64,000 nucleotides of DNA from Nocardia caishijiensis NBRC 108228 (lineage in GTDB: Bacteria > Actinomycetota > Actinomycetes > Mycobacteriales > Mycobacteriaceae), in NCBI RefSeq assembly GCF_001612825.1, contig NZ_BDBE01000034.1:62001-126000 (forward strand), read 5' to 3'. Positions 17,588 to 26,271 of this stretch are shown one piece after another. Under the pieces are notes generated by a model. That model was not told the origin of the DNA. It ran no database searches and saw nothing but the letters and a program-made list of their open reading frames with translations. Numbering within the stretch: the first letter of the stretch is position 1; each line of letters begins with the position of its first letter. The translations under genes and the position numbers were made by a program.

Positions 17588-17875
17588 ATGGGAGCTTATT
17601 CGACACCCCGGCTGGAAACGGCCGAGGCGAACCCCGATCCGGCCACCGAGGCCCCCGAGACACCCGACACCGCAACCCCGCCGGGGAACCGCGCGTTCGC
17701 TGTCGCGGCCCGGGTGCTCGGCTGGGTGTTCTTCGTCGGCGGGCTCGTCGGTGCGGGCCTCGGCATCGCGGGGCTGCATGTGGAGATCACCGTGGCCGGT
17801 CTGATCCTGGCCTGCACCGCGGGCCTGATCCTGCTCAAGCTGCGTGCCGACCAGGAGCCGCGCGAAATCGCCTGA
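17588..17875 (+). CDS. small two-helix membrane protein
   Basis: 95 residues from an ATG with GAGGAG seven bases upstream. A Pro/Glu/Thr-rich cytosolic N-terminus of ~35 residues precedes two hydrophobic segments (VLGWVFFVGGLVGAGLGIAG and ITVAGLILACTAGLILL). The short C-terminus is charged. No family recognised; such small membrane proteins are common in actinobacteria. It is followed after 53 bases by a GNAT gene with its own leaderless promoter. Confidence 0.6.
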   Translation: MGAYSTPRLETAEANPDPATEAPETPDTATPPGNRAFAVAARVLGWVFFVGGLVGAGLGIAGLHVEITVAGLILACTAGLILLKLRADQEPREIA

Positions 17876-17915
17876 GCTGCCACATATTCCGATTCCGCCG
17901 CCGACGGGTACGCGC

Positions 17916-17921
17916 TACCGT
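17916..17921 (+). promoter_or_regulatory. -10 box (TACCGT) for a leaderless GNAT transcript
   Basis: TACCGT fits TAnnnT and ends seven bases before the GTG at 17929, the spacing expected when the start codon is the first transcribed base. Confidence 0.5.
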
Positions 17922-17928
17922 CGATGCG

Positions 17929-18750
17929 GTGCGAATCGATATCACCGGTGACGCCGCCCGGTTCCTGCCCGAAGCCGAAGCACTTCTGCGCCGTGATGCC
18001 CTGCGCAACACGGTGATCGCGAGCAGCGTCGTCAACCAGATCGACCGGAACTTCGCTGGCACCCGCTTCCTCGCCGTCCGGGACGACGAGGTCGTCGGGC
18101 TCGCCCAGTGCACCGATGACGGTCGCGCCTACCTCGGTGACCTGCCCGCCGACAGCCTTCCTGCGGTGGTCGACACTTTGGTCGAGCGCGTCGAGAACCT
18201 GCGCAGCGTCGAGGGATCGAGCGCCGAGGTCGACGGATTTCTCACTCACTGGGCGGTGGCGCACGCGGGAACCCATCGCCTGGACTACACCGCGCGGCTC
18301 CACCGGCTCGAAACTCTGCGCCCACCGACCGTCCCCGGCGCCGCCCGTCCGGCCACCGCGGACGATGTGGCGCTGTGCCTGGACTGGTTCGCCGATTTCG
18401 ACCGCGAGATCGGTGCCGCGCCGCGCGCGCTCGACGAGGAACGGGCGCTGCGGCTGATCGAGCGCGGATGGTGGTGGCTGTGGGAGGTCGACGGTGCGCC
18501 GCGCAGCTTCGTCGCCCGCCAGACCGAGGTGTTCGGCTGGGCTCGGATCGGACCGGTCTACACGCCGGTCGGGTTGCGCGGCAACGGGTACGCCAGTGCG
18601 CTCACCGCAGCCGTGTCGGCGGTGATCCGGGCCGATGGTGCCGACGTCTGCCTGTTCACCGATCTGGCCAATCCCACGTCCAACAAGATCTACGAAAGCA
18701 TCGGATTCCGGCCCGTACGCGACTTCCCGAACTACGAGCTCACACGGTGA
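17929..18750 (+). CDS. GNAT family N-acetyltransferase
   Basis: 273 residues from the GTG at 17929, supported by the leaderless -10 box; the frame is open further upstream but overlaps the small membrane protein gene. The acetyl-CoA-binding motif A is clear: GPVYTPVGLRGNGYASALTA (~residues 205-224), followed by the second signature LFTDLANPTSNKIYESIGF. The N-terminal half is a GNAT-like domain without that motif. Substrate unknown. Its last 11 bases overlap the convergent kinase gene. Confidence 0.85.
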   Translation: MRIDITGDAARFLPEAEALLRRDALRNTVIASSVVNQIDRNFAGTRFLAVRDDEVVGLAQCTDDGRAYLGDLPADSLPAVVDTLVERVENLRSVEGSSAEVDGFLTHWAVAHAGTHRLDYTARLHRLETLRPPTVPGAARPATADDVALCLDWFADFDREIGAAPRALDEERALRLIERGWWWLWEVDGAPRSFVARQTEVFGWARIGPVYTPVGLRGNGYASALTAAVSAVIRADGADVCLFTDLANPTSNKIYESIGFRPVRDFPNYELTR

Positions 18751-19810
18751 ACACGGCGAAGATCAGCAAGCCGACCACGGCGAAGAGCGCGATCATCGAC
18801 AGCCAGCCCATGAACGACCCCTGCCAGCGAGAGGTCCGTTTGGGACCGAGATAGGCCTCGGCGACGGACTTCTCCGGTTTCCGCCTCGGCGCACGGGGTG
18901 GCGGGGCCTGCCACTGCCTCGGCTGCGGGTAGTCGGGTGGATATGTGGGCGCCGGGCGCATCGGAAAGTGTTGTGGCACAGCGGGAGCGGTGAGTGCCTG
19001 CGCGGCGGCGGCGGCGAATTCGGCACAGGTGGCGTACCGGTGTTCGCGGCGCTTGGCCATCGCGCGCGCGAGCACCGCGTCCATCGCCGGTGGCAGATCG
19101 GGTCGCAGCGCGCTCGCGCGCGGCGGTGGCTGCTGCAGGTGACCCTGGATCACCGACACCGGATTCGGCGCGTCGAACGGGGTGGCGCCGGTGAGCAGCC
19201 GGAACAGGGTGCAGGCCAGCGAGTACTGGTCGGCGCGACCGTCGAGCGCCACCCCGGTGAGCTGCTCGGGCGAGGCGAAAGCGAGGGTCGCGGTGAAACT
19301 TCCGGTCTGGGTGAGCTTGGCGGCGTTGTCGTCGTGGAGGCGGGCGATACCGAAATCGGTGAGATACACCCGCTCGGCGCCGTGCACGGACTCGATCAGG
19401 ATGTTGGCCGGTTTCACATCGCGGTGCAGCACCCCGCGGCTGTGCGCGAAGTCCAGCGCCGCGGCGGTCTCGGCGACGATGTGCACCGCCCGTGCCGCAT
19501 CGACCGGGTCGGGCAGCGACGCGGCGTCGGCACCGTCGATGTAGCGCATCGAGATCCACAGCTGGTCGTTCTCGACGCCCCGGTCGTACACGGTGACGAT
19601 ATTGGGATGCTCGAGCTGCGCGACCAGGTCGGCCTCGCGTTCGAACCTGGCCCGGATCTCGGTGTCGAAGAACAACTCCCGGTTCAGCAACTTCATCGCC
19701 GTGTGCCGGGGCAGCCGTGGATGCCTGGCCAGGTACACCGAACCCATGCCACCACGGCCGAGCAGTCGCTCGATGGTGTACCCGGCGAAAACCCCCGTCG
19801 TCTCCCGCAT
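18740..19810 (-). CDS. PknB-type Ser/Thr kinase with C-terminal membrane anchor
   Basis: 356 residues. Kinase landmarks: GRGGMGSVY (P-loop, ~18-26), VAIK-type Lys in TAMKLL, HRDVKPANIL catalytic loop, DFG, and SPEQL for the APE motif. A Pro/Arg-rich linker leads to a single transmembrane segment at the very C-terminus (GWLSMIALFAVVGLLIFAVF) with no extracellular sensor, unusual for actinobacterial receptor kinases. The start is the ATG at 19810, overlapping the upstream kinase stop (TGATG), so the two are co-translated. It probably signals together with, or downstream of, that kinase. Confidence 0.9.
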   Translation of the reverse strand: MRETTGVFAGYTIERLLGRGGMGSVYLARHPRLPRHTAMKLLNRELFFDTEIRARFEREADLVAQLEHPNIVTVYDRGVENDQLWISMRYIDGADAASLPDPVDAARAVHIVAETAAALDFAHSRGVLHRDVKPANILIESVHGAERVYLTDFGIARLHDDNAAKLTQTGSFTATLAFASPEQLTGVALDGRADQYSLACTLFRLLTGATPFDAPNPVSVIQGHLQQPPPRASALRPDLPPAMDAVLARAMAKRREHRYATCAEFAAAAAQALTAPAVPQHFPMRPAPTYPPDYPQPRQWQAPPPRAPRRKPEKSVAEAYLGPKRTSRWQGSFMGWLSMIALFAVVGLLIFAVFTV

Positions 19811-21600
19811 CAGTTCAGCGGCGCCGAACGCCACCAGCTCAGTAGTTCGTCGGCCTCGGCGTAACTGTCGGAGTACATCAGGAACTGGGCGCGATCGGGG
19901 TCGCCGGTGAACACGGTGACGATCTTGTTCCCGTTGTCGGAGAACTTGTAGTTGGTGTACTGCTTGCCGCCGTTGGTGTCGGTCGACTTGGTGTTGGCGG
20001 GCAGGCTGTCGATCACCGCCTGCACATCGGCGGCCGAGTTGTAGACGTAGAAGCGGTAGAACGGGTCGTTGTCCGAGTCGTCGCCGCCGCCGTAGCAGCG
20101 CCACTGCCACACCCAGGAACCGAACTCGGGATCACCGTCGTTGTCCGTCGGGGTGTAGCTGGTGTCGGTCTCCCAGCAGGTGGAGCCGTTGTAGCCGGTC
20201 TCGCTGTCGACATCCGGCGGCACCATCTGGCTGAACTCGGCGCTGATCGCGGCGGCGTCGGGGGTGACGTGCTTGGCCGAGGTCGTGGTCGTCGACGTGG
20301 TGGACGCGGTGCTCGAATCGCCGCCGCCGGCCGCGACACCGATACCGATGAGCAAGGCGAGCACCAGCACGACCGCGATCACGATGCCGATGATCAGCCC
20401 GGTGTTGGACTTCGACGGCGGCCGCTGCGGGTACTGGGTGTAACCGCCACCCGTCGGCGGACGCGGCGGCGCCGCCGCGAACTGCTGGTGCGACTGCTGG
20501 GGGTAGGCGCCGCCGGTCTGCGGAGCGGGGGTCTGGTTGCGCATCGGGGGCGCGGTCATCGGGCCCTGGGTGTGTGCCGCGGTGCCCATCGGGCCCGCCG
20601 TCATCGCGTTGCCGGTCATCCCGGAACCGGTCATCGGGCCCTGCGTCGCAACGGGAAACGGCGAACCGGTCTGTGGGACGGCGCCGCCGGTGGTCGGGCG
20701 TTGGCCACCGGTGATCGGCATCCCCGGTCCCGTTCCCGGCCGGGCGAGCGGCAGCGCGGGCGAGCTCGGATTGCTCAGCGCGGCGGTCGCGGCGGCGGCG
20801 AAGTCCGAACACGTGGCGAACCGGTCGTCGGGACGCTTGGACATCGCCCTGGCCAGCACACCGTCGAGCGCGGGCGGCAGCCCGGGACGCACGCTGCTCA
20901 GCGGTGGCGGCGGCTGCTGCAGATGCCCCTGGATCACCGCGGCCGGGTTGGTCGCCGCGAACGGACCGGTCCCGGTGAACAACCAGAACAGCGTGCAGGC
21001 CAGCGAGTACTGGTCGGAACGGTGATCGAGGGCGGCGCCGGTGAGCTGCTCGGGGGAGGCGTAGGCGAGGGTGGCGGTGAAGGTGCCGGTCTGGGTGAGA
21101 TGACCGGTGTCGTCCCGCAGGCGCGCGATACCGAAGTCGGTGAGGTACACCCGCTCGCCACGGCCCGCGCCCGAGCGGGCCAGCAGGATGTTGGCGGGCT
21201 TCACGTCGCGGTGCAGCACACCCATGCCGTGCGCGTAGTCCAGCGCGTCGGCGGTCTCCTTCACGATCTGCAGTGCCCGGGCGGGCGGCAGCGACTGCGC
21301 TTCCACCGAGGCGGCATCGATGCCGTCGATGAACTGCATGGAGATCCAGAGCTGTTCGTCGTCGAGGCCCCGGTCGTACACGGTGACGATGTTCGGGTGG
21401 TCCAAGCGTGCGACCAGGTCGGCCTCGCGTTCGAACCGCGCACGCACTTCCTGGTCGAAGAACATCTCGCGGTTGAGCAGCTTGAGCGCGGTGAGCCTCG
21501 GTAGACGCGGGTGCTTGGCGAGATAGACCGAACCCATGCCACCGCGGCCGAGCTGCCGTTCGATCACATAGCCGGCGAAGACATCTCCGTTGGCCAGCAT
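19810..21600 (-). CDS. PknB-type receptor Ser/Thr kinase with extracellular domain
   Basis: 596 residues. The kinase domain (1-~275) has GRGGMGSVY, TALKLL, HRDVKPANILL, DFG and SPEQL. Residues ~280-395 are a Pro/Gly/Met/Thr linker. A transmembrane helix (IIGIVIAVVLVLALLIGIGV, ~405-425) is followed by a Ser/Thr stalk and a ~140-residue extracellular domain with two Cys (GSTCWETD and WRCYGG) and many aromatic residues. This resembles the small sensor domains of mycobacterial/nocardial kinases but the ligand is unknown. It is the first gene of a two-kinase overlap and the middle one of three tandem kinases with nearly identical N-termini. Confidence 0.92.
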   Translation of the reverse strand: MLANGDVFAGYVIERQLGRGGMGSVYLAKHPRLPRLTALKLLNREMFFDQEVRARFEREADLVARLDHPNIVTVYDRGLDDEQLWISMQFIDGIDAASVEAQSLPPARALQIVKETADALDYAHGMGVLHRDVKPANILLARSGAGRGERVYLTDFGIARLRDDTGHLTQTGTFTATLAYASPEQLTGAALDHRSDQYSLACTLFWLFTGTGPFAATNPAAVIQGHLQQPPPPLSSVRPGLPPALDGVLARAMSKRPDDRFATCSDFAAAATAALSNPSSPALPLARPGTGPGMPITGGQRPTTGGAVPQTGSPFPVATQGPMTGSGMTGNAMTAGPMGTAAHTQGPMTAPPMRNQTPAPQTGGAYPQQSHQQFAAAPPRPPTGGGYTQYPQRPPSKSNTGLIIGIVIAVVLVLALLIGIGVAAGGGDSSTASTTSTTTTSAKHVTPDAAAISAEFSQMVPPDVDSETGYNGSTCWETDTSYTPTDNDGDPEFGSWVWQWRCYGGGDDSDNDPFYRFYVYNSAADVQAVIDSLPANTKSTDTNGGKQYTNYKFSDNGNKIVTVFTGDPDRAQFLMYSDSYAEADELLSWWRSAPLN

Positions 21601-21718
21601 GTCTGCTCCACTTCCCGCCGTGCGCCGGGACCCACCAGCGCACGCGCGTACCGAAAATCATCGAAACCATAGCAGTCGGTCACGAAACCGACGGGGCCCG
21701 CGAACTGCGGGCACACGA

Positions 21719-22822
21719 TCACGGTGGGCGCCGGTGCTGCGGCGGCACGATGTAGCCGGGATGGTTACGGCCACCGGGAAAGTCGATGGTTCCGGGCCGG
21801 GTGGCCGGGCGCCGAGGCGGGACGGGATTGCCACCCGTCGACGGGCGCTGCGTGTGGGGCCGCTCGACGTGCGGATACGGCTGGGCGGGGGTGGCCGGTC
21901 GCGGCGTCGGGTAGGGCCGAGGGGCTTCCCGCGCCCGCAGGACCACACCGTTGGAGGTGTACTGCGGCTGGTGATGCCACGGGCCGGGCACGGCGAACAG
22001 CGCCGCCCGCGCCGCTTCGGCGAATTCGGCGCAACTGGCGTACCGGGCCGTCGGGTGTTTCGCGGTGGCCCTGGCCAGCACGGCGTCCAGCGTCGGGGGC
22101 AGGTCGGGACGCAGGCTGCGCAGGGGCGGAACCGGGGTGCTCATGTGCGCCTGGATCACCGCGGCCGGGCTCGGTCCGGGAAACGGCACCGAACCGGTGA
22201 GCATCCAGAACAGGGTGCAGGCCAGCGAATACTGGTCGGCGCGATGGTCCATCGGACCACCGGCCAGGTGCTCGGGCGCGGCATAGGCGAGGGTGGCGGT
22301 GATCGAGCCCGCCGAGGACAGGGTGGTCTCGCTGTCGCGCACGGCCGCGATGCCGAAGTCGGTGAGCACCACCCGCTCCGGGCGGCCGATGGGTGGCTTG
22401 GCGAGCAGGATGTTCGCCGGTTTCACATCGCGGTGCAGGACACCGCTCGCGTGCGCGAAGTCCAGCGCGGTGGCGGTCTCCGCCGCGATCTGCACGGCGC
22501 GACCGGGGGTCAGCACGTTCACATCGGCGGTCGCCACATCGGTCCCGGCGACGAACTGCATGGAGATCCACAGCTGATCGTCGTCGGTGCCACGGTCGTA
22601 GACATTGACGATGTTGGGGTGCTCGAGCTGGGCCACCAGATCGGCCTCGCGCTCGAAGCGGCGACGGATCTCCTCGTCGGCGGACAGATCGCGACTGAGC
22701 AGCTTCAGCGCCGTGAGCCGGGGTAGACGCGGGTGTCGGGCCAGGTACACCACACCCATCCCACCGTGGCCGAGCACACGTCGGATCGTGTAGCCGGCGA
22801 ACACGTCGCCTTTGACCAACAC
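21719..22822 (-). CDS. PknB-type Ser/Thr kinase, apparently soluble
   Basis: 367 residues from a GTG at 22822 preceded by GGAGGGGG. The kinase domain has GHGGMGVVY, TALKLL, HRDVKPANILL, DFG and APEHL. The C-terminal ~90 residues are Pro/Arg-rich with no transmembrane helix. A TAGAAT -10 box lies at 22866-22861. The opening block (GDVFAGYTI, then HPRLPRLTALKLL) is shared with the two downstream kinases, so the three probably arose by tandem duplication and then lost or kept membrane parts. The substrate is unknown; the free tail may bind SH3-like or FHA partners. Confidence 0.9.
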   Translation of the reverse strand: MLVKGDVFAGYTIRRVLGHGGMGVVYLARHPRLPRLTALKLLSRDLSADEEIRRRFEREADLVAQLEHPNIVNVYDRGTDDDQLWISMQFVAGTDVATADVNVLTPGRAVQIAAETATALDFAHASGVLHRDVKPANILLAKPPIGRPERVVLTDFGIAAVRDSETTLSSAGSITATLAYAAPEHLAGGPMDHRADQYSLACTLFWMLTGSVPFPGPSPAAVIQAHMSTPVPPLRSLRPDLPPTLDAVLARATAKHPTARYASCAEFAEAARAALFAVPGPWHHQPQYTSNGVVLRAREAPRPYPTPRPATPAQPYPHVERPHTQRPSTGGNPVPPRRPATRPGTIDFPGGRNHPGYIVPPQHRRPP

Positions 22823-22860
22823 GCGAAGTCACCCCCTCCAGGGCAGAGCACCCGTTCGAA

Positions 22861-22866
22861 ATTCTA
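22861..22866 (-). promoter_or_regulatory. -10 box (TAGAAT) of the kinase gene
   Basis: TAGAAT on the minus strand lies about 40 bases upstream of the kinase GTG and close to a divergent promoter for the endonuclease gene. Confidence 0.4.
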
Positions 22867-22927
22867 CCGATGTATCTCCCGCCGACTCCCACGCGCAACA
22901 TCGGCCGACCTTGTCGGTGCCGCGGAT

Positions 22928-22933
22928 TAGGGT
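22928..22933 (+). promoter_or_regulatory. -10 box (TAGGGT) for a leaderless endonuclease IV transcript
   Basis: TAGGGT ends seven bases before the ATG at 22941 and there is no ribosome site, so the message is probably leaderless. Confidence 0.5.
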
Positions 22934-22940
22934 GTCAGCT

Positions 22941-23711
22941 ATGCGCATTGGAGCACACGTTCGCGACGAGGGCGATCCGATCGGATTCGGCGAGAAGCTC
23001 GGCGCCGACGTCATCCAGATGTTCGTAGTCGATCCGCAGAGCTGGGACAAGCCGCAACCGCATCCGAAGGCGGCCGAGATCCTGGCCAGCCCGATCGACG
23101 TTGTCGTGCACTCGTCCTATCAGATCAACGTGGCCAGCCTGAACAACCGCCTGCGGATGCCCTCGCGCAACGCGGTCGCCCAGCAGGCGAAGGCGGCCGC
23201 CGAACTCGGCGCGTTCGGGCTGGTGGTGCACGGCGGGCACGTGCGCTCCGATGCCGAGATCGACACCGGCATCGACAATTGGCGCAAGCTGTTCGAACGC
23301 CAGCAGGACAAGGGCGGCTTCGCCGTGCCGATCCTGATCGAGAACACCGCGGGCGGTAACCACGCGATGGCCAGGCACTTCGACTCGATCGCCCAGCTGT
23401 GGGACGCCGTCGGCGACCACGGCGCCGGATTTTGCCTCGACACCTGCCACGCCTGGGCGGGCGGCGAGGAACTCGTCGGGGTGGTCGAGCGGATCAAGGC
23501 CATCACCGGCCGCATCGACCTGGTGCACCTGAACTCCTCGCGCGACGAGTTCGACTCCGGTGCCGACCGGCACGCCAACTTCGCCGACGGCACCATCGAC
23601 CCGCAGCTGCTCGCCGAGGTCTGCCGCACCGCGGGCGCCCCGGTGATCCTCGAGACTCCGGTCGACGGAGTCGCCGACGACCTGGCGTATCTGCGGGAGA
23701 GCCTGGGCTGA
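22941..23711 (+). CDS. nfo: deoxyribonuclease IV (AP endonuclease, TIM-barrel)
   Basis: 256 residues. The signature metal-site blocks of endonuclease IV occur in order: MRIGAHV at the N-terminus, VVHSSYQINVAS, VVHGGHV, ILIENTAGG, CLDTCHAWA, HLNSSRDEFDSGADRHANF and VILETP. It should cleave DNA at abasic sites in base-excision repair using three Zn ions. The ATG at 22941 is chosen because the family begins there and because of the leaderless -10 box; the frame extends upstream without protein-like content. It is slightly shorter than E. coli Nfo (~285). An isomerase of the same fold is less likely given the complete Nfo motif set. Confidence 0.88.
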   Translation: MRIGAHVRDEGDPIGFGEKLGADVIQMFVVDPQSWDKPQPHPKAAEILASPIDVVVHSSYQINVASLNNRLRMPSRNAVAQQAKAAAELGAFGLVVHGGHVRSDAEIDTGIDNWRKLFERQQDKGGFAVPILIENTAGGNHAMARHFDSIAQLWDAVGDHGAGFCLDTCHAWAGGEELVGVVERIKAITGRIDLVHLNSSRDEFDSGADRHANFADGTIDPQLLAEVCRTAGAPVILETPVDGVADDLAYLRESLG

Positions 23712-23809
23712 GGGCTTTCGATCAGCGGGCGAGAAAACCTGTCTGTTCGATCGGATTCGCGGTGTGCTTGGGGCGTACCAACCGATCCACACAAGACAGA
23801 GGTGATCCC

Positions 23810-24730
23810 ATGGTCGACCAGGCCCCCGTGACCGTGACCAAGCTCGGCGCCCATATCGGCGCGCGGCTCGACGGCGTCCGTCTCGGCGGCGAGCTGGACG
23901 CCGCGACCGTCGCCACCATCCGGCGCGCGCTCAACGAGCACAAGGTGATCTTCTTCCGGGGGCAGGACCACCTCACCGAGGACGGGCAGTACGAGTTCGC
24001 CCAGCTGCTCGGCAGCCCGACCACCCCGCATCCCACCGTGAAGTCACACGGGGTGAAGAGCCTGGCCATCGACTCGGAGAACGGGCGGGCCAACTCGTGG
24101 CACACCGACGTGACGTTCGTCGACCGAGTGCCCAAGGCATCGATCCTGCGGGCGGAGTACCTGCCGACCTACGGCGGCTCCACCACCTGGGCCTCCACCG
24201 TGGCGGCCTACGACTCGCTGCCCGAGCCGTTGAAGCTGCTCGCCGAGAACCTGCGTGCCGTGCACACCAACGTCTACGACTACGCCGCGAAGAACGTCGA
24301 GCCGCTGCGGCCCAAGTCCGAGCAGTACCGGGCCGAATTCCAGTCGACGTACTTCGAGACCGAGCACCCCGTCGTCCGCGTGCATCCGGAGACCGGGGAA
24401 CGGGCGCTGTTGCTCGGGCATTTCGTGAAGAATTTCGTCGGCCTGTCGACCAGCGAGTCGCACGCGCTGTTCCGGTTGTTCCAGGACCGTGTGACCAGGC
24501 TGGAGAACACCACCCGCTGGAACTGGGCCGACGGCGACGTCGCCATCTGGGACAACCGCGCCACCCAGCACTACGCGATCGACGACTACGACGACCAGCC
24601 CCGCAGACTGACCCGCATCACCCTGGCCGGTGACATCCCGGTCGGCGTCGACGGGCGGGCGAGCAAGACCATAGCGGGCAATGCCGAAGAGTACTCGATC
24701 ATCGAGGGCGTAGAGCTACTGGCCAGCTGA
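23810..24730 (+). CDS. TauD-family Fe(II)/2-oxoglutarate dioxygenase (Rv3406-like)
   Basis: 306 residues from the ATG at 23810 with AGAGG upstream. The iron facial triad is visible: WHTDVTF (His and Asp) and the distal His in RATQHYAIDDY; the oxoglutarate Arg lies in RRLTRITL. It shares long blocks with what I recall of M. tuberculosis Rv3406, an alkyl sulfate dioxygenase (GARLDGVRLGGELD, HPVVRVHPETGERALL, RWNWADGDVAIWDNRATQH). It therefore probably releases sulfite from alkyl sulfates or a related substrate, using 2-oxoglutarate. Substrate is inferred. No sulfur transport genes are adjacent. Confidence 0.88.
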   Translation: MVDQAPVTVTKLGAHIGARLDGVRLGGELDAATVATIRRALNEHKVIFFRGQDHLTEDGQYEFAQLLGSPTTPHPTVKSHGVKSLAIDSENGRANSWHTDVTFVDRVPKASILRAEYLPTYGGSTTWASTVAAYDSLPEPLKLLAENLRAVHTNVYDYAAKNVEPLRPKSEQYRAEFQSTYFETEHPVVRVHPETGERALLLGHFVKNFVGLSTSESHALFRLFQDRVTRLENTTRWNWADGDVAIWDNRATQHYAIDDYDDQPRRLTRITLAGDIPVGVDGRASKTIAGNAEEYSIIEGVELLAS

Positions 24731-24874
24731 TCGAAAGGTCTCGCCTGACCACCGCAAGAACATCGGTAACTCACCGGGCACGGGCCAACTCACCGCACAT
24801 CTGGGGCTTGCCGCGTCCCCCAGGTCTCCCCGCACCGGAGTCTGGCCCAAAGTCGCGGAGAGGCGGGCAGGCGC

Positions 24875-24880
24875 TAGAGT
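24875..24880 (+). promoter_or_regulatory. -10 box (TAGAGT) for a leaderless CoA-transferase transcript
   Basis: TAGAGT ends six bases before the GTG at 24887, with no ribosome site in between. Confidence 0.5.
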
Positions 24881-24886
24881 TGCCGG

Positions 24887-26104
24887 GTGGCGGACAAGTG
24901 TATTCGGCCGTTGGACGGTGTTCGCGTCCTGGAACTCGGCAATTATGTGGCCGCTCCCACCGCCGGTCGTATTCTCGGTGATTTCGGTGCCGAGGTCATC
25001 AAGGTCGAACGGCCGGGTACCGGCGACGAGCTGCGGAATTGGCGGTTGTACGGCGGCGACACCTCCATGCTGTATCGCACGGTGAACCGCAACAAGAAGT
25101 CGATCGTGCTCGATCTGCGCACCCAGGCGGGCCGCGATATCGTGCTCGATCTGCTCGCGCACTGCGATGTGCTGCTGGAGAACTTCCGGCCGGGGATGCT
25201 GGAGAAATGGGGCCTCGGGCCCGAGGTGCTCGAGCAGGTGAACCCGAATCTGGTGATCACCCGGATCTCGGCTTATGGCCAGACCGGTCCGATGGCGTCG
25301 CGGCCGGGCTTCGCCGCCGTGGCCGAGGCCGTGGGTGGGCTGCGCGAACTCGTCGGCGACCCCGACCGGCCGCCGGTGCGTGTCGGGGTGTCCATCGGTG
25401 ACTCCATCGCGGGCATCTACGCCGCGTTCGGCACCGTCATGGCCCTGTTCCAGCGTGAACGCATCGGCCGGGTGCCGCAGGCCGAGCGCATCATCGACGT
25501 GGCGCTCAACGAGTCGATCCTGTCGGTGATGGAATCGCTGGTGCCCGATCACCTGGCCTACGGCATCAACCGTGAACGGGTCGGTGGCCGCATGGAGGGC
25601 ATCGCCCCGAGCAACGCCTATCCGACCAGCGACGGGTTCAGCATCATCATCGGCGGCAACGGCGACGCCATCTTCCAGCGGTACATGCGGGTCATCGACC
25701 GTCCCGACCTGGCCGTCGACCCGGAACTGGCCGACAACGCCGGACGCTGGCGCCACCGCGAGCGACTCGACGCGGCGATCGCCGAATGGACCGTGCGCCA
25801 CACCCGTGGCGAGGCGCTGAAGCTGCTCGACGCCGCCGCGATCCCGTGCGGACCCATCTACACCGCGGCCGATATCGTGGCCGACGAGCAGTACCGAGCT
25901 CGAAACATGATCCAGTCGTTCCCGGTCGAGGTGGGCGAGCCCGAACCCAAGCAGGTGGGTTTCACCGGCATCGTCCCGGTGATCGGGGGTGCGTCGCTGC
26001 CGATCCGCGCTGTCGGCCCCGACCTCGGTGAGCACACCAGGGAGGTGCTCGGTGGGCTGCTGGGGATGACCGACGATCAGATCGACGCGCTGGAGGCATC
26101 GTGA
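24887..26104 (+). CDS. CaiB/BaiF (family III) CoA transferase
   Basis: 405 residues, normal for the family. Typical motifs: LDGVRVLELGNYVAAPTAGR, LGDFGAEVIKVERPGTGDELR, NRNKKSIVLDLRT, DVLLENFRPGMLEKWGLG, the ITRISAYGQTGP block and the conserved Asp in VGVSIGDSIAGIYA, which should be the acyl-carrying catalytic Asp. It transfers CoA between carboxylic acids. The next recognised gene is an HMG-CoA lyase, so the pair probably activates and cleaves a branched 3-hydroxy-dicarboxylic acid (HMG, citramalate or similar); this is inferred from context. Confidence 0.9.
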   Translation: MADKCIRPLDGVRVLELGNYVAAPTAGRILGDFGAEVIKVERPGTGDELRNWRLYGGDTSMLYRTVNRNKKSIVLDLRTQAGRDIVLDLLAHCDVLLENFRPGMLEKWGLGPEVLEQVNPNLVITRISAYGQTGPMASRPGFAAVAEAVGGLRELVGDPDRPPVRVGVSIGDSIAGIYAAFGTVMALFQRERIGRVPQAERIIDVALNESILSVMESLVPDHLAYGINRERVGGRMEGIAPSNAYPTSDGFSIIIGGNGDAIFQRYMRVIDRPDLAVDPELADNAGRWRHRERLDAAIAEWTVRHTRGEALKLLDAAAIPCGPIYTAADIVADEQYRARNMIQSFPVEVGEPEPKQVGFTGIVPVIGGASLPIRAVGPDLGEHTREVLGGLLGMTDDQIDALEAS

Positions 26105-26271
26105 CCAGACGAGTACACGGTCGGCGCCGTCCACCGGTCCGCAGCAAGTGGGAACCACGCGGACCGGGCCATGTGCGTCCGACGGTGCACCCCACCCCGG
26201 CCAGCGTCGGCGACAAACCGTGCGGCGGGGTGATGTGTGTGCCCGCGCAGGAACCGGAGCACCGGCGATGA
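26101..26271 (+). CDS. possible small Arg/Pro-rich overlapping gene
   Basis: A 56-codon frame starts with a GTG that overlaps the CoA transferase stop (GTGA) and ends with a TGA that overlaps the HMG-CoA lyase ATG (ATGA). It therefore fills the 163-base gap exactly in a translationally coupled manner. The product is basic, Pro/Arg-rich, with two Cys and two His clusters, and matches no family I know. It may act as a coupling frame that carries ribosomes from one enzyme gene to the next, or may be chance in high-GC DNA. Confidence 0.3.
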   Translation: MTRRVHGRRRPPVRSKWEPRGPGHVRPTVHPTPASVGDKPCGGVMCVPAQEPEHRR

